A stretch of DNA of 64,000 nt from Pantoea dispersa (GTDB lineage Bacteria > Pseudomonadota > Gammaproteobacteria > Enterobacterales > Enterobacteriaceae): the NCBI RefSeq assembly GCF_014155765.1, contig NZ_SCKT01000007.1, forward strand, positions 107,372 to 171,371, given 5' to 3'. The position numbers and the translations under genes are program-made. The notes under the pieces were generated by a model. The model was not told where the DNA came from, did no database searches, and worked only from the letters and a program-made list of their open reading frames with translations. Shown here one piece after another: positions 7,639 through 15,605 of the stretch; position 1 is the stretch's first letter, and the number at the start of each line of letters is the position of its first letter.

Positions 7639-8862
7639 ATGCCTGACCAGCCCGCCGCGGCCGAATACAGCCGCTTTCGTCTGAATTTACAGATTCTCTC
7701 CATCGTGAAGTTCAACTTCGCCACCTATCTCACTATTGGCCTGCCGCTGGCGGTGCTGCCGGGCTTTGTCCATGACGGCCTGGGCTACAGCGCTTTCTGG
7801 GCCGGCGTGGTGATCAGCCTGCAATATGTCGCCACGCTGCTGAGCCGTCCGCATGCCGGTCGCTATGCCGACAGCTGGGGACCCAAAAAGGTGGTAGTGC
7901 TTGGGCTGTTTGGTAGCCTGGTGAGCGGGCTGTGTATTTTGCTGTCGGCGCTGGTAGAGGAGCAGGAGGTGCTCAGCCTCGCGCTGTTGTGCCTCGGGCG
8001 CGTGCTGCTGGGCGTCGGTCAGAGTTTCTGCGGCACCGGCACCTCGCTGTGGGGCATGGCGAAAGTCGGCTCGCTGCATATTGGCCGGGTGATCTCCTGG
8101 AACGGCATTGTCACCTATGGCGCAATGGCGATTGGCGCACCGCTTGGGGTGATGATCTTTCGCAGCGGCGGCCTGCTGCTGCTCTCCAGCGTGATTATCG
8201 CCATCAGCGTGCTGGCGATAGTGCTGGCGCTGCCCCGTGCGCCGGTGAAAGGCAGCAAGGCCAAACCGCTGCCGTTCCGCGCGGTGCTCGGTAAGGTGTA
8301 CGGTTTTGGCCTGCTGCTGGCGATGGGCTCGGCGGGCTTTGGCGTGATCGCCACCTTTATCACCCTGTTTTATCAGGAGCAGGGCTGGGACGGTGCCGCC
8401 TTCGCGCTGACGCTGTTCAGCGCTGCGTTCGTCGGCATGCGCCTGCTGTTTCCCAATGCCATTAATAAGCTCGGCGGACTGCGCGTCGCCAGCCTGTGTT
8501 TTGCCGTCGAGGCGATTGGCCTGCTGCTGGTGGCGGGCGCGTTCGAACCGTGGATGGCGAAGTTCGGCGCTTTTCTCACCGGCGCCGGTTTCTCGCTGGT
8601 ATTCCCGGCGATTGGCGTGGTCGCAGTCAAAGTGGTGCCGCAGCAGAACCAGGGCAGCGCGCTGGCCACATATACCGCTTTTATGGATCTGTCGCTCGGC
8701 ATCACCGGTCCGATCGCGGGCTTTATCATGAGCTTCGCCGGCGTACAGCTGGTCTACCTGCTGACTGCGCTGCTGGTGGGATTTGCGCTGCTTTGTACCC
8801 TGCGGATGATCAAGCGTCAGGCTGGGATGCCAGCCGAGGATGCGGCGTCCAGGTCGCCATAA
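7639..8862 (+). CDS. yhhS: Major facilitator superfamily transporter YhhS
   Basis: A 407-residue MFS transporter of the inner membrane with twelve hydrophobic segments, very similar to E. coli YhhS along its length (FATYLTIGLPLAVLPGFVHD, SRPHAGRYAD, ISWNGIVTYGAMA, FATFITLFYQEQGWDG-type segments). The MFS loop-2 signature appears as GRYADSWGPKK. The physiological substrate is unknown; arabinose or drug export has been suggested for relatives. The last codons and the stop lie inside a palindromic repeat (8852-8877), so the C-terminal tail appears to have been donated by the repeat. Divergent from yhhT. Confidence 0.92.
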   Translation: MPDQPAAAEYSRFRLNLQILSIVKFNFATYLTIGLPLAVLPGFVHDGLGYSAFWAGVVISLQYVATLLSRPHAGRYADSWGPKKVVVLGLFGSLVSGLCILLSALVEEQEVLSLALLCLGRVLLGVGQSFCGTGTSLWGMAKVGSLHIGRVISWNGIVTYGAMAIGAPLGVMIFRSGGLLLLSSVIIAISVLAIVLALPRAPVKGSKAKPLPFRAVLGKVYGFGLLLAMGSAGFGVIATFITLFYQEQGWDGAAFALTLFSAAFVGMRLLFPNAINKLGGLRVASLCFAVEAIGLLLVAGAFEPWMAKFGAFLTGAGFSLVFPAIGVVAVKVVPQQNQGSALATYTAFMDLSLGITGPIAGFIMSFAGVQLVYLLTALLVGFALLCTLRMIKRQAGMPAEDAASRSP

Positions 8863-8905
8863 ATGGCGCCCCTACGGCATGACAGAGCGCGCATTGATGT
8901 GCACC
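8852..8905. repeat. Palindromic intergenic repeat overlapping yhhS stop
   Basis: GGTCGCCATAAATGGCGCC followed by CCTACGG (8852-8877) is a palindrome of the same architecture as the left-edge array (core palindrome next to GTAGG in inverse sense). A second, degenerate copy, GCGCATTGATGTGCACC, follows at about 8889-8905. The yhhS TAA is inside the first palindrome. Confidence 0.7.
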
Positions 8906-8949
8906 GGGCAATCCACTGCTGCAATCACGCATGGGGTGGGGGAACAGGT

Positions 8950-8974
8950 GAAAAAAAGGCCTCCGACCGAGGCC
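8950..8974 (-). terminator. Strong leftward terminator with no known gene upstream
   Basis: GGCCTC/GAGGCC stem with a 5-base loop, followed on the minus strand by seven to eight T residues. No minus-strand gene lies between it and iolA, which runs the other way. It therefore ends either a small RNA starting around 9060-9080 or a leader. Confidence 0.8.
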
Positions 8975-9065
8975 AACACTAACAAAAGCGTGTCGCTAAG
9001 ACACAGATAAGGGTTCGTTTCACATCGCATTGTCTGCAGATGCTGCAAAGAAAACATTTATTTCG
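8950..9065 (-). ncRNA. Candidate small RNA divergent from iolA
   Basis: The minus strand between about 9065 and 8950 reads into the strong terminator described at 8950-8974. A second short hairpin, GTGTC/GACAC, lies at about 8991-9005 upstream of it. A possible promoter on the minus strand is TTGCGA, 17 bp, TTATTT (about 9075-9105). The stretch also contains an ATG-led frame of about 50 codons crossing the terminator; it has no recognisable domain and is probably chance. The sequence does not match any enterobacterial sRNA I can recall. Confidence 0.4.
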
Positions 9066-9110
9066 TTTTAATTGAATTATGAAATAACGGATATTGGATC
9101 TGCCTCGCAA

Positions 9111-9131
9111 AAATTTCATATTTCGTTTCAT
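9111..9131. promoter_or_regulatory. Putative IolR-type operator upstream of iolA
   Basis: AAATTTCATATTTCGTTTCAT contains, on the minus strand, ATGAAA-CGAAAT-ATGAAATTT. The ATGAAAT core recurs upstream of iolR, iolC and iolD in this window. A further TTCGTTTCAC lies at 9014-9023. Shared occurrence suggests an RpiR-type operator, unproven. The 567-bp gap 8863-9429 otherwise holds the repeat, the terminator and the iolA promoter, which I cannot place exactly. Confidence 0.35.
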
Positions 9132-9429
9132 CCAGCCACGCTCCGGCGCTGACCCTCTCGCTGACTGATCGTCCTGCTAATCTCACTGCTGCTGATTACG
9201 GGTGCAGGCCGCATCGGCATTGTCATCAGGCCCGCACTTTGCGCCAGTCCGCTAACGCTGGCGGAAAAATGCGATCCAGGCCGCTAAAAGTAAATTTTCC
9301 AAAAAGAACTATTTGAAAAATTTATTTCACTGTAATAGCTTCATAGCACGCTTTCCGTATTGCCTGATCGGGCGCGACCCAGACTGACCCGCGGCCTGCA
9401 GGGACCTTACAAATCAAAGAGGCAACGAC

Positions 9430-10935
9430 ATGACTATCGTAGGAAACTTTATCGGCGGCAAAATCACGCACAGCGCCAGCAACGAAACCATTCCGGTCTA
9501 CGATCCGGCGACCGGCAAAGTGATCCGCGAACTGACGCAAAGCACGGCGGCAGAAGTGGCGCAGGCCATCGAGGTCGCCCATGCGGCGTTTCCGGAATGG
9601 TCGAAAACGGCGCCGCTGCGTCGTGCCCGCGTCATGTTCAACTTCAAAGCGCTGATGGAAAAACATCGCGATGAACTGGCGGCACTGATTGTTTCTGAGC
9701 ACGGTAAAGTCTGGTCCGACGCACTGGGTGAGCTGACGCGCGGCATCGAAGTGATCGAATTTGCCTGCGGCATTCCGCACCTGATCAAAGGGGAAAACTC
9801 ACCGAACGTCGGTTCCGGCGTTGACAGCTATTCGCTGATGCAGCCGGTGGGCGTGGTCGCGGGCATTACGCCGTTCAACTTCCCGGCGATGGTGCCGCTG
9901 TGGATGTTCCCCATCGCGCTGGCGTGCGGTAATACCTTTGTGCTGAAGCCGCCGGCGCTCGATCCTTCTGCCTCGGTACGCATGGCTGAACTGCTGAAAG
10001 AAGCGGGGCTGCCGGATGGCGTGTTCAACGTGGTGCACTCCTCAAACGAAGACGCCGAGCAGCTGTATAAAGATCCGCGCATCGCGGCGGTCAGCTTCGT
10101 CGGCTCGTCCGGCGTGGCCGAGCACATCTACAAAACCGCCAGCGCGCATGGCAAACGCGTGCAGGCCTTCGGCGCCGCGAAAAACCACGCCATTGTGATG
10201 CCGGATGCCGATCTGGATGCCACCGTGAACGCCATCATGGGCGGTGCTTTCGGTTCTGCCGGGGAACGCTGCATGGCGCTGCCGGTGGTGGTGGCGGTTG
10301 GCGACGATACAGCCGATAAACTGATTTCGCGCCTGACGCCGCTGATCAAAGCGCTGCGCGTAGGTCCGGGCATGCAGCAGAGTGCCGAAGAGAATGAAAT
10401 GGGGCCGGTGGTATCCGCTGCGCACCAGAAGAAAGTGCTGGGCTACATCGACAAAGGTGAGCAGGAAGGCGCGACGCTGGTGGTTGACGGACGCGGCGTG
10501 AAAGTCGCCGGCCATGAAGAGGGCTACTACGTTGGCGGTACGTTGTTCGATAACGTCACGCCGGAGATGGTGATTTGGCGCGAAGAGATTTTCGGACCGG
10601 TGCTGAGCATCATGCGTGCCAGCGACTTCGACAGCGCGCTGCAGCTGGTAAATAGCCACGAATTTGGTAACGGCAGCGCCATCTTCACCAGCAACGGCCA
10701 CACCGCCCGTGAATTTGTGCACAACGTGGAAGCGGGCATGGTGGGCGTCAATGTGCCGGTGCCGGTGCCGATGGCGTTCCACAGCTTTGGCGGCTGGAAG
10801 CGTTCGGTGTTTGGTGCGCTCAACGTGCACGGTCCGGACGGGGTGCGTTTCTACACCCGCATGAAAACGGCGACCGTGCGCTGGCCGAGCGGTCAGCAGA
10901 CCGTTTCTGAATTCAGCATGCCAACGCTGGGTTAA
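9430..10935 (+). CDS. iolA: CoA-acylating methylmalonate-semialdehyde dehydrogenase IolA
   Basis: Catalyses the last step of myo-inositol catabolism, oxidising malonate semialdehyde (and methylmalonate semialdehyde) with CoA and NAD+ to acetyl-CoA (or propionyl-CoA) and CO2. It is a 501-residue cytosolic enzyme of the aldehyde dehydrogenase superfamily. Visible are the N-terminal FIGGK start typical of MmsA, the segment TPFNFPAMVPLWMFP, the SFVGSS nucleotide-binding motif and the catalytic cysteine at about 281 in GERCMALP. An RBS-like AGAGGCAACGAC precedes the ATG. iolB follows after 23 bp, so the two form an operon. Confidence 0.96.
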   Translation: MTIVGNFIGGKITHSASNETIPVYDPATGKVIRELTQSTAAEVAQAIEVAHAAFPEWSKTAPLRRARVMFNFKALMEKHRDELAALIVSEHGKVWSDALGELTRGIEVIEFACGIPHLIKGENSPNVGSGVDSYSLMQPVGVVAGITPFNFPAMVPLWMFPIALACGNTFVLKPPALDPSASVRMAELLKEAGLPDGVFNVVHSSNEDAEQLYKDPRIAAVSFVGSSGVAEHIYKTASAHGKRVQAFGAAKNHAIVMPDADLDATVNAIMGGAFGSAGERCMALPVVVAVGDDTADKLISRLTPLIKALRVGPGMQQSAEENEMGPVVSAAHQKKVLGYIDKGEQEGATLVVDGRGVKVAGHEEGYYVGGTLFDNVTPEMVIWREEIFGPVLSIMRASDFDSALQLVNSHEFGNGSAIFTSNGHTAREFVHNVEAGMVGVNVPVPVPMAFHSFGGWKRSVFGALNVHGPDGVRFYTRMKTATVRWPSGQQTVSEFSMPTLG

Positions 10936-10958
10936 TGTCGCGCAACAGGAGAAACAGG

Positions 10959-11774
10959 ATGTCACTGATTTCAAAAGTGCAGCAGCCGGACAGCCACGGG
11001 CGTATCCAGCACGTGACGCCCGAGAGCGCCGGCTGGGAATATGTGGGCTTTGACGCTTATCTGCTGAAAAAGGGCCAGACGCTGCGGTTAAGCAGCGGCG
11101 AGAGAGAGCTGTGCCTGGTGCTGGTGGCCGGTCTGGCGTCGGTGAAAACCCGCGATGCAGAATTCCCTGGCATCGGTAAGCGCCTGTCGCCGTTTGAGCG
11201 CACGCCGCCTTACTCGGTTTACGTGCCGCATGATGATGAGGTTGAAGTCACTGCCGACAGCGATCTGGAACTGGCGGTATGCAGTGCGCCGGGCAGTGGC
11301 AATCTGCCGGCGCGGCTGATTGCACCGCAGGATGTTGGCGTGGAGCACCGTGGCAAAGGGCGCAACCAGCGCCTGGTGCATAACATTCTGCCGGATAATC
11401 AACCGGCCGACAGCCTGCTGGTGGTCGAGGTGTATACCGACGAGGGCGCGACCAGTTCGTATCCCAGCCACAAGCACGATGAGAAGGACAGCGCGGACGA
11501 AACCTATCTGGAAGAGACCTATTATCACCGTTTCGATCCCGAGCCCGGTTTCGCCATGCAGCGCGTCTACACCGACGACCGTTCGCTCGACGAGTGTATG
11601 GCCCCGTATAACCGCGATGTAGTAACGGTGCCGCGCGGGTATCATCCGGTGGCGACGCTGGCCGGTTACGATAACTATTATCTGAACGTGATGGCCGGGC
11701 CGGTACGGCTGTGGAAATTTACCTGGGAGAAGGATCACGCCTGGGTGAACAGCGAGCAGTATCCGCGCCGTTAA
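10959..11774 (+). CDS. iolB: 5-deoxy-glucuronate isomerase IolB
   Basis: Isomerises 5-deoxy-D-glucuronate to 5-dehydro-2-deoxy-D-gluconate in the inositol pathway. The 271-residue protein fits the IolB bicupin fold: SYPSHKHDE and EETYYHR supply the metal-binding His/Glu residues, and VPRGYHPV is a conserved C-terminal cupin motif. Start 10959 is preceded by CAGGAGAAACAGG, a good Shine-Dalgarno; an in-frame upstream ATG at 10935 overlaps the iolA stop and would add eight residues unlike the family. Last gene of the iolAB unit; a bidirectional terminator follows at 11911. Confidence 0.95.
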   Translation: MSLISKVQQPDSHGRIQHVTPESAGWEYVGFDAYLLKKGQTLRLSSGERELCLVLVAGLASVKTRDAEFPGIGKRLSPFERTPPYSVYVPHDDEVEVTADSDLELAVCSAPGSGNLPARLIAPQDVGVEHRGKGRNQRLVHNILPDNQPADSLLVVEVYTDEGATSSYPSHKHDEKDSADETYLEETYYHRFDPEPGFAMQRVYTDDRSLDECMAPYNRDVVTVPRGYHPVATLAGYDNYYLNVMAGPVRLWKFTWEKDHAWVNSEQYPRR

Positions 11775-11800
11775 TCGGGTCTCCGCGCGGTTGCCGGAAA

Positions 11801-11905
11801 TGCGCACCAGGTTAAACGGCGCACGCAAGCATATAAACGTGCACAGCCGTAGGGTGCGCATTGATGCGCACCAGGTTAAACGGCACACGCATTCACTGAT
11901 GCGCA
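11801..11905. repeat. Palindromic repeats with 64-bp direct repeat
   Basis: The 20-bp string TGCGCACCAGGTTAAACGGC occurs at 11801 and again at 11865, giving a 64-bp period. Between them is the palindromic GTAGGGTGCGCATTGATGCGCACC (about 11851-11874), nearly the same core as in the left-edge array. It lies between convergent iolB and iolR. Confidence 0.85.
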
Positions 11906-11910
11906 CAGAT

Positions 11911-11942
11911 AAAAAAAGGCAGCCATCTGGCTGCCTTTTTTC
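11911..11942. terminator. Bidirectional terminator between iolB and iolR
   Basis: AAAAAAAGGCAGCC, loop ATCT, GGCTGCCTTTTTTT: a perfect stem with T runs on both strands, placed between convergent genes. It should terminate both iolAB and iolR transcripts. Confidence 0.95.
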
Positions 11943-11959
11943 TATTCGGTACCTGAGGT

Positions 11960-12802
11960 TTATTCGTTGCTGCTGTTATTCAGTGCCAGCGACACCGCCA
12001 GGGTTTGCGCCAGGCACAGCGAGGCCACCTGCGAGCGGAAGCCATCCACCTGCGCTTCGCGCACCACAAAACAGACATCGCTGAACGCCGCCAGCGGGCT
12101 GACCTGGCTGTCGGTGATGGCGATCTGATGCGCGCCACGTTTAGCACCCAGCTCCACCAGTTCCACCGCTTCACGCGCATACGGCGAGTAGCTGATAGCG
12201 ATGACCACGTCTTTCGGATTCACCATGCTGAGCTGTTCAGTGAACATGCCGCCCAGGCCATCAATCAGAAAAGCGCGACGCTCCAGATGGCGCAGCGCAT
12301 ACACCAGATACGAGGCCACGCTGAACGAGCGGCGCAGACCGATGATGTAGATGTTCTCCGCCTCGTTGAGCATTTTCACCGCTTTGTTCAGCTGGTCGGG
12401 ATTCACCTGCATCGCCAGCTGCTGCAGCGCCTGGCTGTTGACCATGGTAAAGACGTTGAGGATCTCCACCGGGCTCTCCGGTGAGCTGGCGCTGTCGTCT
12501 GTGGCTGTCTGGCGGAACAGGCGCGCCCGTTCGGTATAGTTCACGGTCTCTTCCATCAGGTGCTGACGAAAGACCTGTTTCATTTCGTTGAAGCCGCTAA
12601 AGCCGAACGCGTTGGCGAAGCGGATCAGCGTGGAGGGCGGAACATCCGCCTGCTGGGCGATAGAGGCGACGGTATCAAACGCGATGCTGTTGCTGTTATC
12701 AAGGATATAACGAGCCACCTGCTTCAGGCGTTTACTCAGCGTCTCGTAGCGACGACGGATATCGTCCTGTAACAAGGTTAATTGCGTTGGGTTATTGGTC
12801 AT
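11960..12802 (-). CDS. iolR: MurR/RpiR-family repressor IolR
   Basis: Predicted transcription regulator of the inositol genes. The 280-residue protein has an N-terminal RpiR-type helix-turn-helix (about residues 1-77, with ADVPPSTLIRFANAFGFSGFNEMK-type recognition helices) and a C-terminal SIS sugar-phosphate binding domain (about 125-260, IIGLRRSFSVASYL, VVIAISYSPYARE). It sits inside the iol cluster between iolB and iolC. In Salmonella the RpiR-type IolR represses iol genes and responds to a pathway intermediate, so the same role is likely. ATGAAAT-type motifs upstream of its own start (12866-12880) suggest autoregulation. The Bacillus protein of the same name is a DeoR-type regulator, unrelated to this one. 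Confidence 0.88.
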   Translation of the reverse strand: MTNNPTQLTLLQDDIRRRYETLSKRLKQVARYILDNSNSIAFDTVASIAQQADVPPSTLIRFANAFGFSGFNEMKQVFRQHLMEETVNYTERARLFRQTATDDSASSPESPVEILNVFTMVNSQALQQLAMQVNPDQLNKAVKMLNEAENIYIIGLRRSFSVASYLVYALRHLERRAFLIDGLGGMFTEQLSMVNPKDVVIAISYSPYAREAVELVELGAKRGAHQIAITDSQVSPLAAFSDVCFVVREAQVDGFRSQVASLCLAQTLAVSLALNNSSNE

Positions 12803-12951
12803 TACTTCGGCCCGTCAGAAAAGGAAATATGGCTGGATAATGAGCGCTATAGTACCAGATGGATGGAAAATTTCATTTGTTTGACGCTATCGTGAAGGCT
12901 ATTTCATCGGTTTATGAATTGCCTCACAAAACTCAGGGGGTTGAAGGCTTT

Positions 12952-13079
12952 CCCTCACCCTAACCCTCTCCCGCAGGCGGGAGAGGGGACAGTCCGGAGC
13001 GGTCTGACAGGGCTGGTACAATGCTTAACGACCTGCCTGAACGGCTCCCTCTCCCGGTGGGAGAGGGCTGGGGTGAGGG
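12952..13079. repeat. Composite inverted-repeat element (CCCTCACCC type)
   Basis: Two GC-rich hairpins, CCCTCTCCCGCAGGCGGGAGAGG (near 12964) and CCCTCTCCCGGTGGGAGAGGG (near 13048), are bounded by inverted ends CCCTCACCCTAACC and GGTGAGGG. The whole element of about 128 bp can fold on itself. Repeats of this type are scattered between genes in many Gram-negative genomes; no coding function. Confidence 0.8.
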
Positions 13080-13097
13080 CATCCGCGCGCAACTCAC

Positions 13098-13122
13098 TAA
13101 AAAGCGGCCCGTCAGGCCGCTT
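13098..13122 (-). terminator. Terminator of iolC
   Basis: AAGCGGCC / GGCCGCTT stem with a 5-base loop, followed on the minus strand by a short TTTTTAG run, 25 bp past the iolC stop. Confidence 0.8.
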
Positions 13123-13146
13123 CTCAGTACATCCTCTGCAAATCCG

Positions 13147-15060
13147 TCAGCCGCGCGCGGCGCGCCAGTAGCCAATCAGGCGCAGATAATTGCCTTTCAC
13201 GGTCTCAATCAGCGCCTTATCATCCAGCTCACCGTTCAGCCACTGGCGTGACGGCTGGCCAAAAATGGTGCGACCCACGGCAAAACCTTTCACCCACGTC
13301 GCCTGCGCGGCGGCGGCGAAGCCGGCTTTCAGCTTCTCTTCCGGCGCATCAAGGCCGAGTAACAGAATGCCGCGACAGTGCGGATCCTGCTGCTCAATCA
13401 GCTCGCCGATCGCCTGCCAGCTCTCCGCCGTCAGCGGTGGTAGCTTCCACCAGTCCGGCTGCACGCCCAGGCTATAGAAGTGGCTCAGCATGTCGTAATA
13501 GTAGGACTCGTTACGGTCCGGGTTGCTCTCCGGCAGAATCACTTCCAGCAGCAGCTCGTGCCCGCTTTTGTTACAGCTGCGCCACACGTCAAGAACCAGC
13601 TCGTCCTGCTCTTTACGCAGTTCAGCACTGTCATGGGGATGATAAAACACCAGGCACTTGACGACGTGTTCGGCCGGCCAGTCCACCAGCTGAGAGCCAA
13701 TATTGCCGTGCTCAAGACGCAGTGGTCGTGAACTCGGCAGCTCGATGGGCCGCCCAATCCACCAGTGCTTGCCGGTGATGGCGTTGAGCGCTTTCTGGCC
13801 GTACGTGGTATCCGCCAGGATGCCACTCTTCTCATTGAGACCGGCTTCGTTAGCCGCCTCCTGTGCCGCCTGCAGCAGCAGCAGCTTCAGCTGCGGAATG
13901 CGATCCTCGCTGACGCCCGCTTCGCGCGCCATATCGGCCAGCTGTTTACGGTGGTCAAAGGCGAACACATTCAGCTCCGGCCACTGCTGCTTACGCGTGG
14001 TAACGCGATGCAGATGATTGAGGCGCGCGTCCAGATCCGGACGTTTCACCGCGTTATCGCGGCTGAGGAAATCGTCCAGCTCCTCTTTGGTTGGCATCGC
14101 CGGCGCACAGCCGTGACGGGATACCACCAGCGCGCCACAGGCGTTGGCGTAGCGGCACGCCTGCTCCCAGCTCTCATCGTTGAGCCAGCCGCGCAGCAGG
14201 CCCGACATAAACGCATCGCCGGCGCCCAGCACGTTGAGCACCTCAACGCGCACGCCGCTGTGCAGGCGCGTCTGTTCCCAGCTATCGGGAATCTCGCCCT
14301 CAAACACCACACAACCCAGCGGCCCGCGTTTGCAGACCAGCGTGGCGTTGCTGGCCTTACGTACATTTTTCAGCGCGGTCAGCGTATCGGTACTGCCACC
14401 GGCGATATGGAACTCTTCTTCCGTTCCAACAATCAGATCGAAATAGTGCACCACTTCCTGCAGCTGCTGCGTCACCTGGCCGGATTCAATGAAACGTGTT
14501 TCACCGTCACCCAGTGAGGTCAGACCCCATAGCACCGGGCGATAATCGATATCCAGCGCGGTGCGCAGACCGTTGCGCCGGGCAATATCCAGCGCTTTCA
14601 GCACCGCCGCCCGCGTGTCCGGATGCGACAGGTGGGTGCCGGTTACCGCCACGGCGCGGGACGAGGTAATGAACTCTTCGCGAATGTCCTCGGGAACCAG
14701 CCCCATATCAGCACAGTTGTCGCGATAGAAAATCAGCGGAAAGGTCTCTTCGTCTTTGATGCCGAGAATCACCAGCCCGGTCAGGCGCTGCTTATCGGTA
14801 ATCAGCCCGTCAGTATTGCAGCCCACGCGCTGCAGCTCTTCACGCAGGAAGCGGCCATTGTGTTCGTCACCGACGCGCGCCAGCATCGCCGACTTCAGCC
14901 CCTGGATCGCTGTGCCATAAGCTACGTTGCCGGAAGAGCCGCCGAGGTATTTGTTAAAGCTGGTCATATCTTCCAGGCGAGAGCCAATTTGCTGGCCGTA
15001 AAGATCGACGGCGATGCGTCCAATACAAATCACATCAAGCCGCTTCTGTTGTGTACTCAT
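13147..15060 (-). CDS. iolC: 5-dehydro-2-deoxygluconokinase IolC fused to DUF2090 domain
   Basis: Phosphorylates 5-dehydro-2-deoxygluconate with ATP. The 637-residue protein is a fusion. Residues 1 to about 330 form a PfkB-family kinase, with GGSSGNVAYG near the N terminus and the catalytic GAGDAFMSGL near residue 300. Residues about 345-637 are a DUF2090 domain with a TIM-barrel-like aldolase look (VFAFDHRKQL, GILLLGLDAP). Because no iolJ is present in the window, the second domain may carry the aldolase step giving malonate semialdehyde and DHAP; this is a proposal made for such fusions, not shown here. Start 15060 has AAGGAAACC upstream; a 21-codon extension was rejected. Divergent from iolD. 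Confidence 0.94.
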   Translation of the reverse strand: MSTQQKRLDVICIGRIAVDLYGQQIGSRLEDMTSFNKYLGGSSGNVAYGTAIQGLKSAMLARVGDEHNGRFLREELQRVGCNTDGLITDKQRLTGLVILGIKDEETFPLIFYRDNCADMGLVPEDIREEFITSSRAVAVTGTHLSHPDTRAAVLKALDIARRNGLRTALDIDYRPVLWGLTSLGDGETRFIESGQVTQQLQEVVHYFDLIVGTEEEFHIAGGSTDTLTALKNVRKASNATLVCKRGPLGCVVFEGEIPDSWEQTRLHSGVRVEVLNVLGAGDAFMSGLLRGWLNDESWEQACRYANACGALVVSRHGCAPAMPTKEELDDFLSRDNAVKRPDLDARLNHLHRVTTRKQQWPELNVFAFDHRKQLADMAREAGVSEDRIPQLKLLLLQAAQEAANEAGLNEKSGILADTTYGQKALNAITGKHWWIGRPIELPSSRPLRLEHGNIGSQLVDWPAEHVVKCLVFYHPHDSAELRKEQDELVLDVWRSCNKSGHELLLEVILPESNPDRNESYYYDMLSHFYSLGVQPDWWKLPPLTAESWQAIGELIEQQDPHCRGILLLGLDAPEEKLKAGFAAAAQATWVKGFAVGRTIFGQPSRQWLNGELDDKALIETVKGNYLRLIGYWRAARG

Positions 15061-15605
15061 ACTGATGGTTTCCTTCTGTGATAAGCAGACACGGCGGGCG
15101 CTGCCGCCCACTATCAAGCGCAATGCTTCCGGGGTCTCGGGGTGCCTGACTGGCTATGTGGGCAGTATGAGGAATAAAAATTCCAAACACAATATGAAAT
15201 GAAACATCCATCGCGATTTTGTGAGCCAGGTAAAACTCTGGTGCCGCTACCTTTCCCGCCCTTTACGGCTTGCCCGTTTCGCGGGTGCTCTGGCTTGTGA
15301 GCCAGCTCGCAGGAAATGATGACGGATGAGAGGAAGCTGCTGACGTGAAATGAAATTTCGTTATGATGGCTGAGGCACAGCAGGCTGTTTCACTTTGCTG
15401 TCATCCCGTCCCGTCACCGCCCGTGTTTCAGCGCCGAATTTGATCTTCATCGCAAAATGAAATGTTTCTTCTGTAATCAGCTTTAATGGAAAAAACATTT
15501 GTTTATAATCGCCACACGTTTCACTTAGCGTCGGGCGCGTTTTCACCGCCGACCCGAACCGCGTCGTACCCCCTGAGCGGGTACCACATGTAAAGGAAGA
15601 AGCAT
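15061..15605. promoter_or_regulatory. iolC-iolD divergent control region
   Basis: The 545-bp gene-free interval carries three ATGAAAT-type motifs: ATGAAATGAAAC (15194-15205, iolC side), GTGAAATGAAATTTCG (15345-15360) and AAAATGAAATGTTTC (15454-15468, iolD side). A consensus -10, TATAAT, at 15504-15509, faces iolD about 100 bp before its ATG, with a poor -35 (CTTTAA, 17 bp away). The motif closest to iolD lies just upstream of this promoter. TAAAGGAAGAAGCAT supplies the iolD ribosome site. Operators for IolR are inferred from recurrence only. Confidence 0.5.

Larger units (their letters stand above)
12803..13146. other. iolR-iolC intergenic region
   Basis: A 344-bp gap with the iolR promoter side at 12803-12910, a composite inverted repeat at 12952-13079 and the iolC terminator at 13098-13122. 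GGAAAATTTCATTTG at 12865-12879 and ATTTCATCGG at 12901 match the ATGAAAT-type motif seen at other iol promoters. No gene is visible. Confidence 0.6.

Noticed and set aside
8872-9057. 61-codon minus-strand frame crossing the terminator
   Set aside because: It runs through a strong terminator hairpin and into a repeat, and has no recognisable domain. A leader peptide cannot be fully excluded.
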